Shown: one piece after another, positions 40,866 through 49,302 of the stretch
How positions within the stretch are numbered: the stretch's first letter is position 1
Layout of the letters: every line of letters starts with the position of its first letter
DNA from: Candidatus Ribeiella danica
GTDB lineage: Bacteria > Chloroflexota > Chloroflexia > Chloroflexales > Roseiflexaceae
DNA: 64,000 nucleotides
NCBI GenBank assembly: GCA_016717335.1
Contig: JADKFS010000001.1
Span: 2,728,001-2,792,000, forward strand
Reading direction: 5' to 3'
Notes under the pieces: model-generated
What the model was told of the DNA's origin: nothing
Database searches by the model: none
The model's input: only the letters and a program-made list of their open reading frames with translations
Program-made: the position numbers and the translations under genes

Positions 40866-43250
40866 ATGACTACTTCACCCCGGCCTCGTCGAGCCTCAGG
40901 CTATGCCAGGGCGTTTGCTGTGCTGCTGGCCCTGATCTCGATGGCGATCGGGCTCGCGCCGAACGGCGCCACGGCCGCGCAGCTGACTGACAAAAAGCTC
41001 GAGTTCAGCGGCGGCGACGGCGGCCCCTATCTCGACAGCGGGTTCACCTCCTACCTGCTCGGCACCAACACGCCCGACCCGAGCAAGCTGCAGCTCGCCG
41101 GCGGGAAGCTCTCGATCGCGACCACCACCGGCGATCTGCTGCCGGGTGGGGCGCCCCAGGACAACGCGCTGGCAATCCAGTACGACAGCTCGGGGTCGTA
41201 CACAATCGGCGCGCGCCTGCTCAAGCCGGCGTTCTCCGGCCCCTACCAGTCGGCCGGGATCTATATCGGCAAGGGTAGCAGCCAGTTCATCCGCTTCTCG
41301 GTCGGCAAGGGCTCCAGAACCTCGCCCGGCGACCGCCTGCAGCTCGACGTGGTCGAGAGCAACGGCAAGCTGCGCTCGGCCACCTTCCCGCTGCCGGCCG
41401 GGACGCTCGACAGCGTCACCAGCTCGTTTGACCTGTACCTGAATATCCAGCACGGCGGCAGCGGCAAGATCAGCGCGCTGTACAAGATCGACAGCGAGGA
41501 TTTCAACGCGGGCAGGCTGGTGACGAGCCGCAACTTCCCGCGCTGGCTGCGCCAGGGCACCCCGTCCGTCTACGCCGGCGTCGTCGCGACCAGCCGCGGC
41601 ACGTCATCCACCACAGTCGGCTTCGACTGGTTCCGCCTCACCCTGGCGCCGCAGGTCAACGCGATCGTGACCGGCGCCAAGAGCGTGGACAAGGACGGCA
41701 TCAGCCCCGGCCAGTCCGTCAGCCCCGGCGATACGCTGACCTACACGATCACTGTCACCAACAACGGCGCGGCGAGCAGCCTGGTGACCATCCAGGACCC
41801 CGTCCCGGTCGACACCAGCTTCGCGGGCGGGCTGACGACCAGCCCAATTTCGCTGCAGCCCGCCACGTTCGACCCTACGAGGAATCGCGTCAGCTGGAGC
41901 GACACGCTCGCCCCCGGCGCGTCGGTCACGATTCGCTTCCAGGTGACGATCAGCGCGGCGGCGCTGCAGTCGGCCACGATCGTCAACAACGCCTCGATGG
42001 TCGTCGGCTCAACCGCGTTCCCGGCGCTGCTGAGCGCATCAACTGTCGTCGGCGGCACGCCCGACCTGAGCGACTCGGCCTACGCCGCCAGCCCGGCGAA
42101 TGTGAGCCCGAGCGGGATCGTGACTTACACGCTGAGTCTGCTGAACGACGGCACAGCGGCTGCGAGCGGCGCGACCGCGCAGCTGAACGTGCCGGCCGGC
42201 ACCAGCCTGGTCGCCGGATCGGCCACGGCGACGACCGGCCACCTGACCGTAGACCCATCGCTGCAGCGGCTCTACTGGGCCGCCACTGCACCGCTGGCGA
42301 TCAACGGCGTGGTGACGATCGCGTTTCAGGCCAACGTCGGGAGCGGCTTCCGCAACGGCGAGCCGATCGCCAGCGACGCGATCCTTCAGTCCGTCGGCAC
42401 GCTGCCCGCGATCCTTACGGCCCAGTCGGTCTACACCGTCGCAACCGACGTCGTGGGGACCAAGAGCGTCGATCAGGCGATCGCCGACCGCGGCGCGACG
42501 CTGACCTACACGTTCAACGTCAAGAATAACAGCTCGGGGACGGTCAGCAGTGTCCAGGTCGCGGATCAGATTCCGCAGGACACCAGCTACGTGGGCAGCC
42601 TGAGCGCGAGCCCAGGCGCCGGCGTGCCGTCCTACGACCCTGGCCTCAACCGTGTGCTGTGGCAGATCCCCGCGCTCACGTCCGGCCAGGAAGTGACGAT
42701 GACCTTCAAGGTGCAGATTGGCTCAGGGGCACTGCACTCCTCGCTGATCACCAACAAAGCCATCCTGACGGCGCCTGGCGCCCCGCCCACGCTGCTGACC
42801 GCCTCCACGCTGGTTCGCGACGTGGCCGACCTGAGCGACTCGATCTACACGGCCGACCCCGGGCTGGTCGGGCTGGGCGGGACGATCACCTACACGCTCG
42901 ATCTGCTGAGCGACGGCACGGCCAGCGCGAACAATGCGGCCGTCGAGCTCAGCATCCCCACCGGCACGCAGCTCGTCCCCGGCTCCTACTCGGCGACGAG
43001 CGGGACCCTCGCGCCTGACCCGTCGCTCACCAAGCTGACCTGGACGGCAGGCAGCGCGCTGCCGGTCGGCGCGCTGGTGCGCATCTCGTTCAAGGCGAAG
43101 CTCGGCATCGCGGTCGTCAGCAGCGTGTACACCAGCTCCGCGACAATGCAGGCCGACGGCGCCGCGCCGGTGGTCAAGAAGGCCACCGCCGCATTCAGCG
43201 CGGCGATCCCGACGAGGACGTTTGTCTACATCTCGGTGGTCAGGCGCTAG
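40866..43250 (+). CDS. Secreted protein with lectin-like N-terminal domain and four DUF11 repeats
   Basis: 794 aa. Start at 40866 after GGAAGGACACC; the frame is open earlier but the signal peptide (ARAFAVLLALISMAIGLAPN, cleavage near ATAAQ) fits this start. Residues about 40-265 form a beta-rich, concanavalin-like domain (SAGIYIGKGSSQFIRFSVGK). Four DUF11-type repeats follow, each with a TxTYTxxLxNxG pattern (GDTLTYTITVTNNGAASS, GIVTYTLSLLNDGTAAA, ATLTYTFNVKNNSSGT, GTITYTLDLLSDGTASA). The protein ends FVYISVVRR, similar to other exported proteins here. Probably an extracellular or cell-surface structural protein. Confidence 0.75.
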   Translation: MTTSPRPRRASGYARAFAVLLALISMAIGLAPNGATAAQLTDKKLEFSGGDGGPYLDSGFTSYLLGTNTPDPSKLQLAGGKLSIATTTGDLLPGGAPQDNALAIQYDSSGSYTIGARLLKPAFSGPYQSAGIYIGKGSSQFIRFSVGKGSRTSPGDRLQLDVVESNGKLRSATFPLPAGTLDSVTSSFDLYLNIQHGGSGKISALYKIDSEDFNAGRLVTSRNFPRWLRQGTPSVYAGVVATSRGTSSTTVGFDWFRLTLAPQVNAIVTGAKSVDKDGISPGQSVSPGDTLTYTITVTNNGAASSLVTIQDPVPVDTSFAGGLTTSPISLQPATFDPTRNRVSWSDTLAPGASVTIRFQVTISAAALQSATIVNNASMVVGSTAFPALLSASTVVGGTPDLSDSAYAASPANVSPSGIVTYTLSLLNDGTAAASGATAQLNVPAGTSLVAGSATATTGHLTVDPSLQRLYWAATAPLAINGVVTIAFQANVGSGFRNGEPIASDAILQSVGTLPAILTAQSVYTVATDVVGTKSVDQAIADRGATLTYTFNVKNNSSGTVSSVQVADQIPQDTSYVGSLSASPGAGVPSYDPGLNRVLWQIPALTSGQEVTMTFKVQIGSGALHSSLITNKAILTAPGAPPTLLTASTLVRDVADLSDSIYTADPGLVGLGGTITYTLDLLSDGTASANNAAVELSIPTGTQLVPGSYSATSGTLAPDPSLTKLTWTAGSALPVGALVRISFKAKLGIAVVSSVYTSSATMQADGAAPVVKKATAAFSAAIPTRTFVYISVVRR

Positions 43251-43255
43251 TCCAT

Positions 43256-43693
43256 GATTCTGCCCGGGGCGCTGCACCCCCGGCCCTCGCCCGGGGGAAC
43301 CCGCGCCGGTTCGTGTGGCTGCCGACAGCTGTCTTTCCGGGGCGCTGCGCCCCGGCCCCCCCGCCCGGGGAACCCTCGCCGGTTCGTGTGGCTGCCGACA
43401 GCTGTCTTTCCGGGGCGCTGCGCCCCGGCCCCCCGCCTGACAGTCGCGGCGCGCGGCTCTTTTCCGGGGCGCTGCGCCCCCGGCCCCCGCCCGGGGAACC
43501 CTCGCCGGTTCCCCCGGCCCCCCTCCGGCAAATCAGGCTGTCTCTATTTCAATGCCAGTAGCGGATGCCTCGCACCATTCGAGCATGGCCTGTGCACATC
43601 CCGCTGCGCGTGGATTCAGCTGGGCATGCGCGCCAAGCAGTGCAACCGAGACGGGCTGATCTTGGGGTCCAGAGGCGCAAGCCCCACAGAGAC
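43256..43693. repeat. G/C-rich repeat element with inverted 124-bp core
   Basis: Fills the 447-nt gap between convergent genes. Three near-copies of a roughly 60-bp unit (GGGGCGCTGCGCCCCGGCCC with GTGTGGCTGCCGACAGCTGT) span 43261-43440. The core at 43515-43638 is identical to 11972-12095 in inverted orientation. Confidence 0.85.
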
Positions 43694-43697
43694 CGGG

Positions 43698-44693
43698 CTA
43701 GCCCGCCAGGATCTGCTCGATCGCCTGCAGCTCCTCGTCGGCGAAGGCCAGGTTTGCGAGCGCCCCGACCGCGTCGTCGATCTGGGCGATCCGGCTCGCG
43801 CCGATCAGCGCCGACGTCATCTCGGGGTGGCGCAGCACCCAGGCCAGCGCCATCTGCGCCAGCGTCTGGCCGCGCGCCGATGCCAGCTCCTGCAGGCCGC
43901 GCACCTTCGCCAGCGTCTCGTCGGTGATCTGATCGCTCTTGAGGAAGCCGTGCGGCTTCGCGGCGCGCGAGTCGCCCGGGATGCCCGCCAGGTACTTGTT
44001 CGTCAGCAGCCCCTGCGCCAGCGGCGAGAAGACGATGCAGCCGACCCCCTCGTCGCGCAGCGCCGCGAGCAGCCCACCCTCGATCCAGCGGTTGAACATG
44101 CTGTAGCTCGGCTGGTGGATCAGGCACGGCGTCCCCAGCGTTCGCAGGATCTGGGCGGCCTGCCGCGTCAGGTCGGGCGGATAGTTCGAGATGCCGGCGT
44201 ACAGCGCCTTGCCGCTCCGCACGATCTGGTCGAGCGCGCCCATCGTCTCCTCAAGCGGCGTGTCGGGGTCGGGCCGGTGGTGGTAGAAGATGTCGACGTA
44301 GTCCAGCCCCATGCGGCGCAGGCTCTGGTCGAGGCTCGCGACCAGGTTCTTGCGCGAGCCCCACTCGCCGTAGGGGCCAGGCCACATCAGGTAGCCGGCC
44401 TTGCTCGAGACGATCAGCTCGTCGCGGTACGGCGCCAGGTCGCGCCGCATGATCTGCCCGAAGGTCTCCTCGGCCGAGCCCGGCGGCGGGCCGTAGTTGT
44501 TCGCCAGGTCGAAGTGCGTGATCCCCTGGTCGAACGCACGCAGCACCATCGCGCGCGAGTTCTCGAAGACGTCGACCCCGCCGAAATTGTGCCAGAGCCC
44601 CAGCGAGATCGCCGGCAGCTTCAGACCGCTGCGCCCACTACGCCGGTAGATCATAGTCTCGTAGCGCGACTCCGCTGCGCTGTACACTGTCAT
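43698..44693 (-). CDS. Aldo/keto reductase (YghZ/L-glyceraldehyde-3-phosphate reductase-like)
   Basis: 331 aa. Catalytic tetrad residues fall in FDLANNYGPPPGSAEETFG (Asp, Tyr), SSKAGYLMWPGPYGEWGSRK (Lys) and YHHRPD (His). The SRKN and GPYGEWGSRKNL segments and overall length match the YghZ/AKR14 group, which reduces L-glyceraldehyde 3-phosphate and methylglyoxal with NADPH; the voltage-gated K channel beta-like branch is also possible. A TGGTACAAT extended -10 lies upstream on the same strand (44737-44729). Confidence 0.88.
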   Translation of the reverse strand: MTVYSAAESRYETMIYRRSGRSGLKLPAISLGLWHNFGGVDVFENSRAMVLRAFDQGITHFDLANNYGPPPGSAEETFGQIMRRDLAPYRDELIVSSKAGYLMWPGPYGEWGSRKNLVASLDQSLRRMGLDYVDIFYHHRPDPDTPLEETMGALDQIVRSGKALYAGISNYPPDLTRQAAQILRTLGTPCLIHQPSYSMFNRWIEGGLLAALRDEGVGCIVFSPLAQGLLTNKYLAGIPGDSRAAKPHGFLKSDQITDETLAKVRGLQELASARGQTLAQMALAWVLRHPEMTSALIGASRIAQIDDAVGALANLAFADEELQAIEQILAG

Positions 44694-44728
44694 GGCCGCT
44701 CCTCATGCTAACCGCTTGTGCCGTGCCG

Positions 44729-44737
44729 ATTGTACCA
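44729..44737 (-). promoter_or_regulatory. Extended -10 for the aldo/keto reductase gene
   Basis: TGGTACAAT on the minus strand, 36 nt upstream of the start codon; the same word stands before arginase. Confidence 0.4.
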
Positions 44738-44784
44738 CTCGCCAGCCCGCGCCGCGCTATGGGCGCTGCCGCGCCATCGTCCAC

Positions 44785-44813
44785 TTCACGCGCGTGGCCC
44801 GGTGTGCTAGAAT
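44785..44813 (+). promoter_or_regulatory. Sigma-70-type promoter for the 44854 gene
   Basis: TTCACG (44785-44790), 17-nt spacer, TAGAAT (44808-44813), 41 nt before the start codon. Confidence 0.5.
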
Positions 44814-44853
44814 AGAGCCACGTCCCGATACGCCAATAGCCGCAAGTGATGCC

Positions 44854-45519
44854 ATGCGCCACACCGCCGATCCAGCCCTCGACGCCCACTCAGCCGAGCA
44901 GGCCGCACCCCCCGCGCGAGAAGACGACCCGGGCGCCGCGCTCGTCGCGCAGGTCGCCGCCGTCGATGCCGCCACGATCCGCGACCTGGTCGTGCAAGCT
45001 CGCGCGATACCCACCGATGCGCGAGAGCGCGGCCCCTCGCAATCGCGCCCGTGGGTCGACGCCGAGAGCATCCGGGCCTACCACGCGCTCGCCGCGGCCA
45101 TCCGCCAGCACAACAGCTGCGTCGAGGAGGTCTGCCAGCGCGCGGCGCGCTTCGCCGCGGCCGCGCAGGCGCGCGCGGGGCTGGACGAGAGCCGGCTGCT
45201 GGTGGAGGCGCTCTGGGCGCTGACGACCAGCCGCGTGCGGGTCGCCGAGGTCTACCGGCGGCAGCGCGGCTGGCTGCCGCTGCGGGTGGGCGATCTCGCG
45301 CTGGTCTATCTGCGCGAGGTGATCTGCGCGCCGATCGATCTGCCGGGCGCGGCCGATCAGCGCGCCGCCGCCCTCCAGCCTGCGCGCTGGCTGAAGGACG
45401 ACCTGGCCAGCTGGATGGCCGCCGAGATGCAGGCGGAGCTGAGCGCCCCGGCGCGGCGCGCTACTGCGTCGAGCCCATCGCGTGCTGACGCTGCGGCCCG
45501 ACCTCGCCCGGCGCGGTAA
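44854..45519 (+). CDS. Hypothetical helical protein
   Basis: 221 aa, unrecognised. Start chosen at the ATG 41 nt after a clear promoter; the ribosome site is weak. It is Ala/Arg/Glu-rich and mostly helical, with a conserved-looking middle (VAEVYRRQRGWLPLRVGDLA, LVYLREVICAP) and a low-complexity Ala/Ser/Arg tail. No signal peptide or membrane segment. Its last 59 nt overlap the 3' end of the convergent carbonic anhydrase gene, which explains the unusual tail composition. Function unknown. Confidence 0.55.
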   Translation: MRHTADPALDAHSAEQAAPPAREDDPGAALVAQVAAVDAATIRDLVVQARAIPTDARERGPSQSRPWVDAESIRAYHALAAAIRQHNSCVEEVCQRAARFAAAAQARAGLDESRLLVEALWALTTSRVRVAEVYRRQRGWLPLRVGDLALVYLREVICAPIDLPGAADQRAAALQPARWLKDDLASWMAAEMQAELSAPARRATASSPSRADAAARPRPAR

Positions 45520-46102
45520 TGCAGACATCGAGATCGCGCAAGAGTCCGTCGTGCAGGCCGTAGATCCACCCGTGGACGATCACCTCCTGGCCGTGCCGCC
45601 AGGCGTGCTGGACGACCGTGGTCTGGCTGACGTTATAGACCTGCTCGATCACATTCAGCTCGCACAGCCGGTCGAACCGCTCGTGCGGCGCAAGCGCCTC
45701 AAGGGCCGGCCGGCTGCGCTGGTAGAGCCCTCTGAGCGGGCGCAGCCAGTTATCGATCAGCCCGTGCTCCTGGTCGTCCATCACGGCGCCCACGCCCCCG
45801 CAGCCGTAGTGCCCGCAGACGATAATGTGCCGCACCTGCAGCACCTCGACCGCGTACTGCAGCACCGAGAGGCAGTTCAGATCGGTGTGCTGGACCTGGT
45901 TGGCGACGTTGCGCTGGACGAACAGCGACCCGGGCAGCAGACCGACGATCTGGTTGGCCGGGACGCGGCTGTCGGAGCACCCGATCCACAGGTAGCTCGG
46001 CGCCTGCTGCCGCGACAGCGTCGCGAAAAAGGCCGGGTCGGCCCGCTGGATCTCGCCGGCCCAGCGCCGATTGTTGTCGAACAGCTCGGGCAGCATCTGC
46101 AT
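45461..46102 (-). CDS. Beta-class carbonic anhydrase
   Basis: 213 aa. Zinc ligands and catalytic pair in the expected places: Cys42 and Asp44 in WIGCSDSRVP, His98 and Cys101 in CGHYGCGG. Interconverts carbon dioxide and bicarbonate. AAAGGAGGAGAG precedes the ATG at 46102 (a second ATG two codons later is equally reachable); longer upstream extension lacks a ribosome site. A minus-strand TGGTACACT (46185-46177) is a possible extended -10. Overlaps the convergent unknown gene by 59 nt. Confidence 0.9.
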   Translation of the reverse strand: MQMLPELFDNNRRWAGEIQRADPAFFATLSRQQAPSYLWIGCSDSRVPANQIVGLLPGSLFVQRNVANQVQHTDLNCLSVLQYAVEVLQVRHIIVCGHYGCGGVGAVMDDQEHGLIDNWLRPLRGLYQRSRPALEALAPHERFDRLCELNVIEQVYNVSQTTVVQHAWRHGQEVIVHGWIYGLHDGLLRDLDVCITAPGEVGPQRQHAMGSTQ

Positions 46103-46189
46103 CTCTCCTCCTTTATCGCTTATCTCCAATCGCGCGGCTGCCTTCGGATCGCTCAGAGACTGTCGCGCGTCGCGATAGTGTACCATACG

Positions 46190-46440
46190 GCTTTTGCCGG
46201 GGCGCAGCGCCCCGGCCCCCCGCCGGACGCGCCCTTGCCGGTTCCCCCAGCCCCCCCGGCAAATGATGTCGTCTCAGGTGCAAGGATCGTGGCCCATGCC
46301 TCATACCATTCCGGGCACGGCCGGTGCATATCCCGCAGTGTCTGGATTCAGCCGGGCATGCGCGCCAAGCGCTGGAACAGAGACGGCATCATTTTTGGGG
46401 TCCAGGGGCGCACGCCCCGGCCGGGGGGCGGCGGGGGTGG
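46190..46440. repeat. G/C-rich repeat element, diverged core
   Basis: GGGGCGCAGCGCCCCGG palindrome, then a core (46258-46400) clearly related to the 11972 and 43515 cores but diverged (shares CGGCAAATGATG..., GGATTCAGC, GGGCATGCGCGCCAAGC), then GGGGTCCAGGGGCGCACGCC. No gene seen in the whole 685-nt gap. Confidence 0.75.
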
Positions 46441-46712
46441 CGGCCCACCCCCGCCCGCGGGGGCACGGGGGGCGCGCAGCCCCCCGCAAGCAGTGTGGAA
46501 GGCACCCGCCCGCGCGGGCACGGGGGCGCGCAGCCCCCGCAAGCAATGTGGAAGGCACCCGCCCGCGCGGGCACGGGGGCGCGCAGCCCCCGCAAGCAGT
46601 GTGGAAGGCACCCCCGCCCACGGGGGCACGGGGGGGCGCGCAGCCCCCGCAAGCAGTGTGGAAGGCACCCCCGCCCACGGGGGCACGGGGGGGCGCGCAG
46701 CCCCCCGAATCC
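46441..46712. repeat. Tandem array of 53-57 bp units
   Basis: Four units start at 46486, 46539, 46592 and 46649 (GCAAGCAGTGTGGAAGGCAC), preceded by a partial unit. Each contains CCCGC...GGGGGCACGGGGG and GGCGCGCAGCCCCC. The array stops next to TAGAAT (46718-46723), the likely -10 for the following gene. Confidence 0.9.
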
Positions 46713-46787
46713 TGTGCTAGAATGCATCCTCCGCGGGCCGCGCGAGCCCGCGCGACAGCGGTCGATAGCGACACAAAGGACAAGGCC

Positions 46788-47756
46788 GTGTCTGATGATC
46801 AGCCCGTGACGTTCGACGACATCCTCGCCGCCCACAACCGCCTGCGCGGCGTGGCGCACCTCACGCCGGTGCTCACCTCGCACACGCTGGATGCGCTGGT
46901 GGGCCGCGCCGTCTTCCTCAAGTGCGAGAGCCTGCAGCGCGGCGGGGCGTTCAAGTTCCGCGGCGCCTACAACACGATCAGCCAGCTCTCGGATGAGGCG
47001 CGCCGGCGCGGCGTGCTGGCCTTCTCCTCGGGCAACCACGCCCAGGGCGTCGCGCTGGCGGCCCGGCTGCTCGCGACGCCGGCGGTTATCTGCATGCCGA
47101 GCGACGCGCCGGCGATCAAGGTCGCGGCGACGCGCGGCTACGGCGCCGAGGTGATCTTCTACGATCGGCTCAAGGACGACCGCGAGGCGTTCGCGCGGCG
47201 GATCGCCGGGGAGCGTGGGATGACGCTGGTGCCGCCCTACGACGACCCGCGGATCATGGCCGGCGCCGGCACGGCGGCGCTCGAGCTGATGGAGCAGGTC
47301 GCCGACCTCGACGCCGTGCTCGTGCCGATCGGCGGCGGGGGGCTGATCGCCGGCAGCGCCACTGCGATCCACGGCATACGCCCGGCCACGCGCGTCTTCG
47401 GCGTGGAGCCGGCGGGCGCCGACGACACGCTGCGCTCGCTGCGCGCCGGGCAGCCCGTGCAGATCCCGCCACCCGGCACGATCGCCGACGGCCTGCGCGT
47501 CACCACGCCCGGCGCGCTGACCTTCCCGATCGTCCGGCGCCACGTCGAGGACATCCTGGTCGTCAGCGACGACGAGATCCTCGACGCGGTGCGCTTCGCG
47601 CTGCTGCGGCTTAAGCTCGTGATCGAGCCGTCGGGCGCGGCGCCGCTGGCCGCAGTGCTGGCCGACCGGCTGCCCGGCAATACACAGCGAGTCGGCATCA
47701 TCCTTAGCGGCGGCAACATCGACCCGTCGCTGCTCGCCAGCCTGTGGAGCGGCTAG
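46788..47756 (+). CDS. PLP-dependent threonine dehydratase/serine racemase family enzyme
   Basis: 322 aa from a GTG preceded by AAAGGACAAGGCC. PLP lysine in GGAFKFRGA, then SSGNHAQGVALAARL, glycine loop GGGGLIAG, and C-terminal LSGGNID. It is a second fold-type II enzyme in this window but not a close copy of the one at 16634: the binding loop and C-terminus fit the catabolic threonine ammonia-lyase/serine racemase group better. Expected product is 2-oxobutyrate or pyruvate. Followed by a word-repeat block. TAGAAT lies about 65 nt upstream of the start. Confidence 0.88.
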   Translation: MSDDQPVTFDDILAAHNRLRGVAHLTPVLTSHTLDALVGRAVFLKCESLQRGGAFKFRGAYNTISQLSDEARRRGVLAFSSGNHAQGVALAARLLATPAVICMPSDAPAIKVAATRGYGAEVIFYDRLKDDREAFARRIAGERGMTLVPPYDDPRIMAGAGTAALELMEQVADLDAVLVPIGGGGLIAGSATAIHGIRPATRVFGVEPAGADDTLRSLRAGQPVQIPPPGTIADGLRVTTPGALTFPIVRRHVEDILVVSDDEILDAVRFALLRLKLVIEPSGAAPLAAVLADRLPGNTQRVGIILSGGNIDPSLLASLWSG

Positions 47757-47992
47757 AGGCTTGGGGCTTGGGGCTAGTACAAGGTTCCGGAAGTTCATAT
47801 CGGGTTTGGGCTACCACCATCGGTTCTGCGGTTCTGCAGTTCCGCGGCCACAGAACCACAGAACCAACTGGCGACAACCGGCACGCTTTTCTGGAAAGCT
47901 GTACTAGGGGCTTGGGGCATCCTTGTCTCCTTGTCTCCTTGTCTCCTTGTCTCCTTGTCTCCTTGTCTCCGTGTCTCCCTGTCTTCCAGCCC
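47757..47992. repeat. 7/8-mer tandem repeat block
   Basis: GGCTTGG units directly after the stop, a CGGTTCTG/CCACAGAA inverted pair (47820-47868), then six to seven TTGTCTCC units (47924-47980). Ends 24 nt before the SCP2 promoter. Confidence 0.88.
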
Positions 47993-48003
47993 CGCGGCTG
48001 CTG

Positions 48004-48033
48004 TTGACGATCGGCCTGGGTTGACCGTATAAT
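48004..48033 (+). promoter_or_regulatory. Sigma-70 promoter for the SCP2 gene
   Basis: TTGACG (48004-48009), 18-nt spacer, TATAAT (48028-48033), 50 nt before the start codon. Confidence 0.6.
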
Positions 48034-48082
48034 CGAGCGCACCCATTCGACGCAAGGGCAAGCTGTAAGGAAGGAACGAACG

Positions 48083-48517
48083 ATGGCCGTCTTCAAGAGC
48101 TACGACGAGCTGTTTACCTATTTTAGCAATCTGTACGACCAGGCCAAGCGCGACTCGCGCATCGCCCCCAAGATCAGGGACGAGCATATCGTCATCCAGT
48201 TCCGCTACGAAGACCCGCACGCGGTCGCGACGATCAACGCCTCGTCGCCGCCGACGCAGGAGGGCGCCTACTTCGACGTGCTCTGGGGCGACGATACCGG
48301 CCTGAAGCCCGACGTCACGATGAGCATGAAAGCCGACGTGGCGCATCAGTTCTGGCACGGGAAGGTCAACCTCATGGCCGCGCTCGCTCGCCGTCAGATC
48401 ATCGCCAAGGGTCCCATCCCCAAGATTCTCAAGCTGCTACCGGCCGTCTCGCCGATGTACGAGATGTACCCGCGCATCCTTCGCGAGATGGGGCGCGAGG
48501 ACTTGATCGTCAAGTAG
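48083..48517 (+). CDS. SCP2 sterol-binding domain protein
   Basis: 144 aa comprising one SCP2-like domain: the HIVIQFRYEDPHAVATINAS strands, then TGLKPDVTMSMKADVAHQFW, HGKVNLMAALARRQIIAKGP and a hydrophobic helical end. Such domains form a tunnel that binds lipids or hydrophobic ligands. AAGGAAGGAACG precedes the ATG. Single-gene unit behind a strong promoter; no lipid or acyl-CoA gene next to it. Confidence 0.85.
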   Translation: MAVFKSYDELFTYFSNLYDQAKRDSRIAPKIRDEHIVIQFRYEDPHAVATINASSPPTQEGAYFDVLWGDDTGLKPDVTMSMKADVAHQFWHGKVNLMAALARRQIIAKGPIPKILKLLPAVSPMYEMYPRILREMGREDLIVK

Positions 48518-48670
48518 TCTCCGGGCTACGGATTGACTCTATCGTCCAGGAGGCGGGCGGTCGCTCCTACATATCCCGCCGGGCTCCCTGTGCGACAGCG
48601 CGCATGCGCCGCTGGCGCGATCACACCTTGCGGGATCATGTTGGCTCCACGGAGCGGAGGTCTGTTGGCC

Positions 48671-49276
48671 ATGGACACGGAGGAAATGTACCGGCGCGGT
48701 GTCGCCGACGCCGAGCATAGCGAGCCGCACCCATTTTATTATCAGCACTACTACCAGTACCGGCGCGGCTACGACCGTACTCGGCGCCGCCTTGGCCTGC
48801 CGGGTGGCTTCTACGATATCCGGCGGCGGCGCCTGATGCGCCTGGGCCTTGCAGCCCTGATTCTGCTCGTCGCGGTCGCTGCGGTGCTGGTCTGGCGCGG
48901 AAATGTGCGGCTTTCGACCGCGCGCACGCCCGCGCTCCAGCCGACCGGGCTGTCCGCCACGCCGGGGCCGACGCGCACCCCGATCTTCGCATCGCCGACG
49001 CCGCCGCCGACTGAGGCGCCGCCGGCTCTGCGCGTCGGCGCGTCCGCGAGGGTGGCCAACACGCAGGGCGCGGTGCTGCGCGGGCGCAAGCAGCCTAGCG
49101 TCGGCGCGCCGGTCACGGTCAATTTCAAGGAGGGCGAGCAGGTCCGGCTTCTCGAAGGCCCGGTTGACGCTGATGGCTTCACTTGGTGGCGGATCGAGGG
49201 CAAGAGCGGCGCGGCCTGGAGCGCGCAGCAGTCGAAAGACGGCAGCGTCTGGCTTCTTCCGGGCGAGGCCCAGTGA
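48671..49276 (+). CDS. Membrane-anchored SH3-like domain protein
   Basis: 201 aa from the ATG at 48671 (GGAGG about 10 nt upstream; the frame is open earlier without support). A 60-residue charged, Tyr-rich cytoplasmic part (HPFYYQHYYQYRRGYDRTRR) is followed by one membrane helix (LGLAALILLVAVAAVLVW), a Pro/Thr-rich linker, and a C-terminal beta-rich domain (GASARVANTQGAVLRGRKQP, then GEQVRLLEGPVDADGFTWWR) typical of bacterial SH3 folds. The SH3 part lies outside the membrane and may bind peptidoglycan or peptides. A second SH3-type gene is 860 nt downstream. Confidence 0.75.
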   Translation: MDTEEMYRRGVADAEHSEPHPFYYQHYYQYRRGYDRTRRRLGLPGGFYDIRRRRLMRLGLAALILLVAVAAVLVWRGNVRLSTARTPALQPTGLSATPGPTRTPIFASPTPPPTEAPPALRVGASARVANTQGAVLRGRKQPSVGAPVTVNFKEGEQVRLLEGPVDADGFTWWRIEGKSGAAWSAQQSKDGSVWLLPGEAQ

Positions 49277-49302
49277 CGGCGCGCGAGCGCGGCCACGCTC
49301 GG

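Noticed and set aside
46441..46712. CRISPR-like array
   Set aside because: The units abut without unique spacers, are G/C palindromic and derive from the neighbouring repeat element; no cas genes.
16634..47756. The two PLP dehydratase genes as a recent duplication
   Set aside because: Motif loops, lengths and C-termini differ enough that they look like separate family members, not recent copies.
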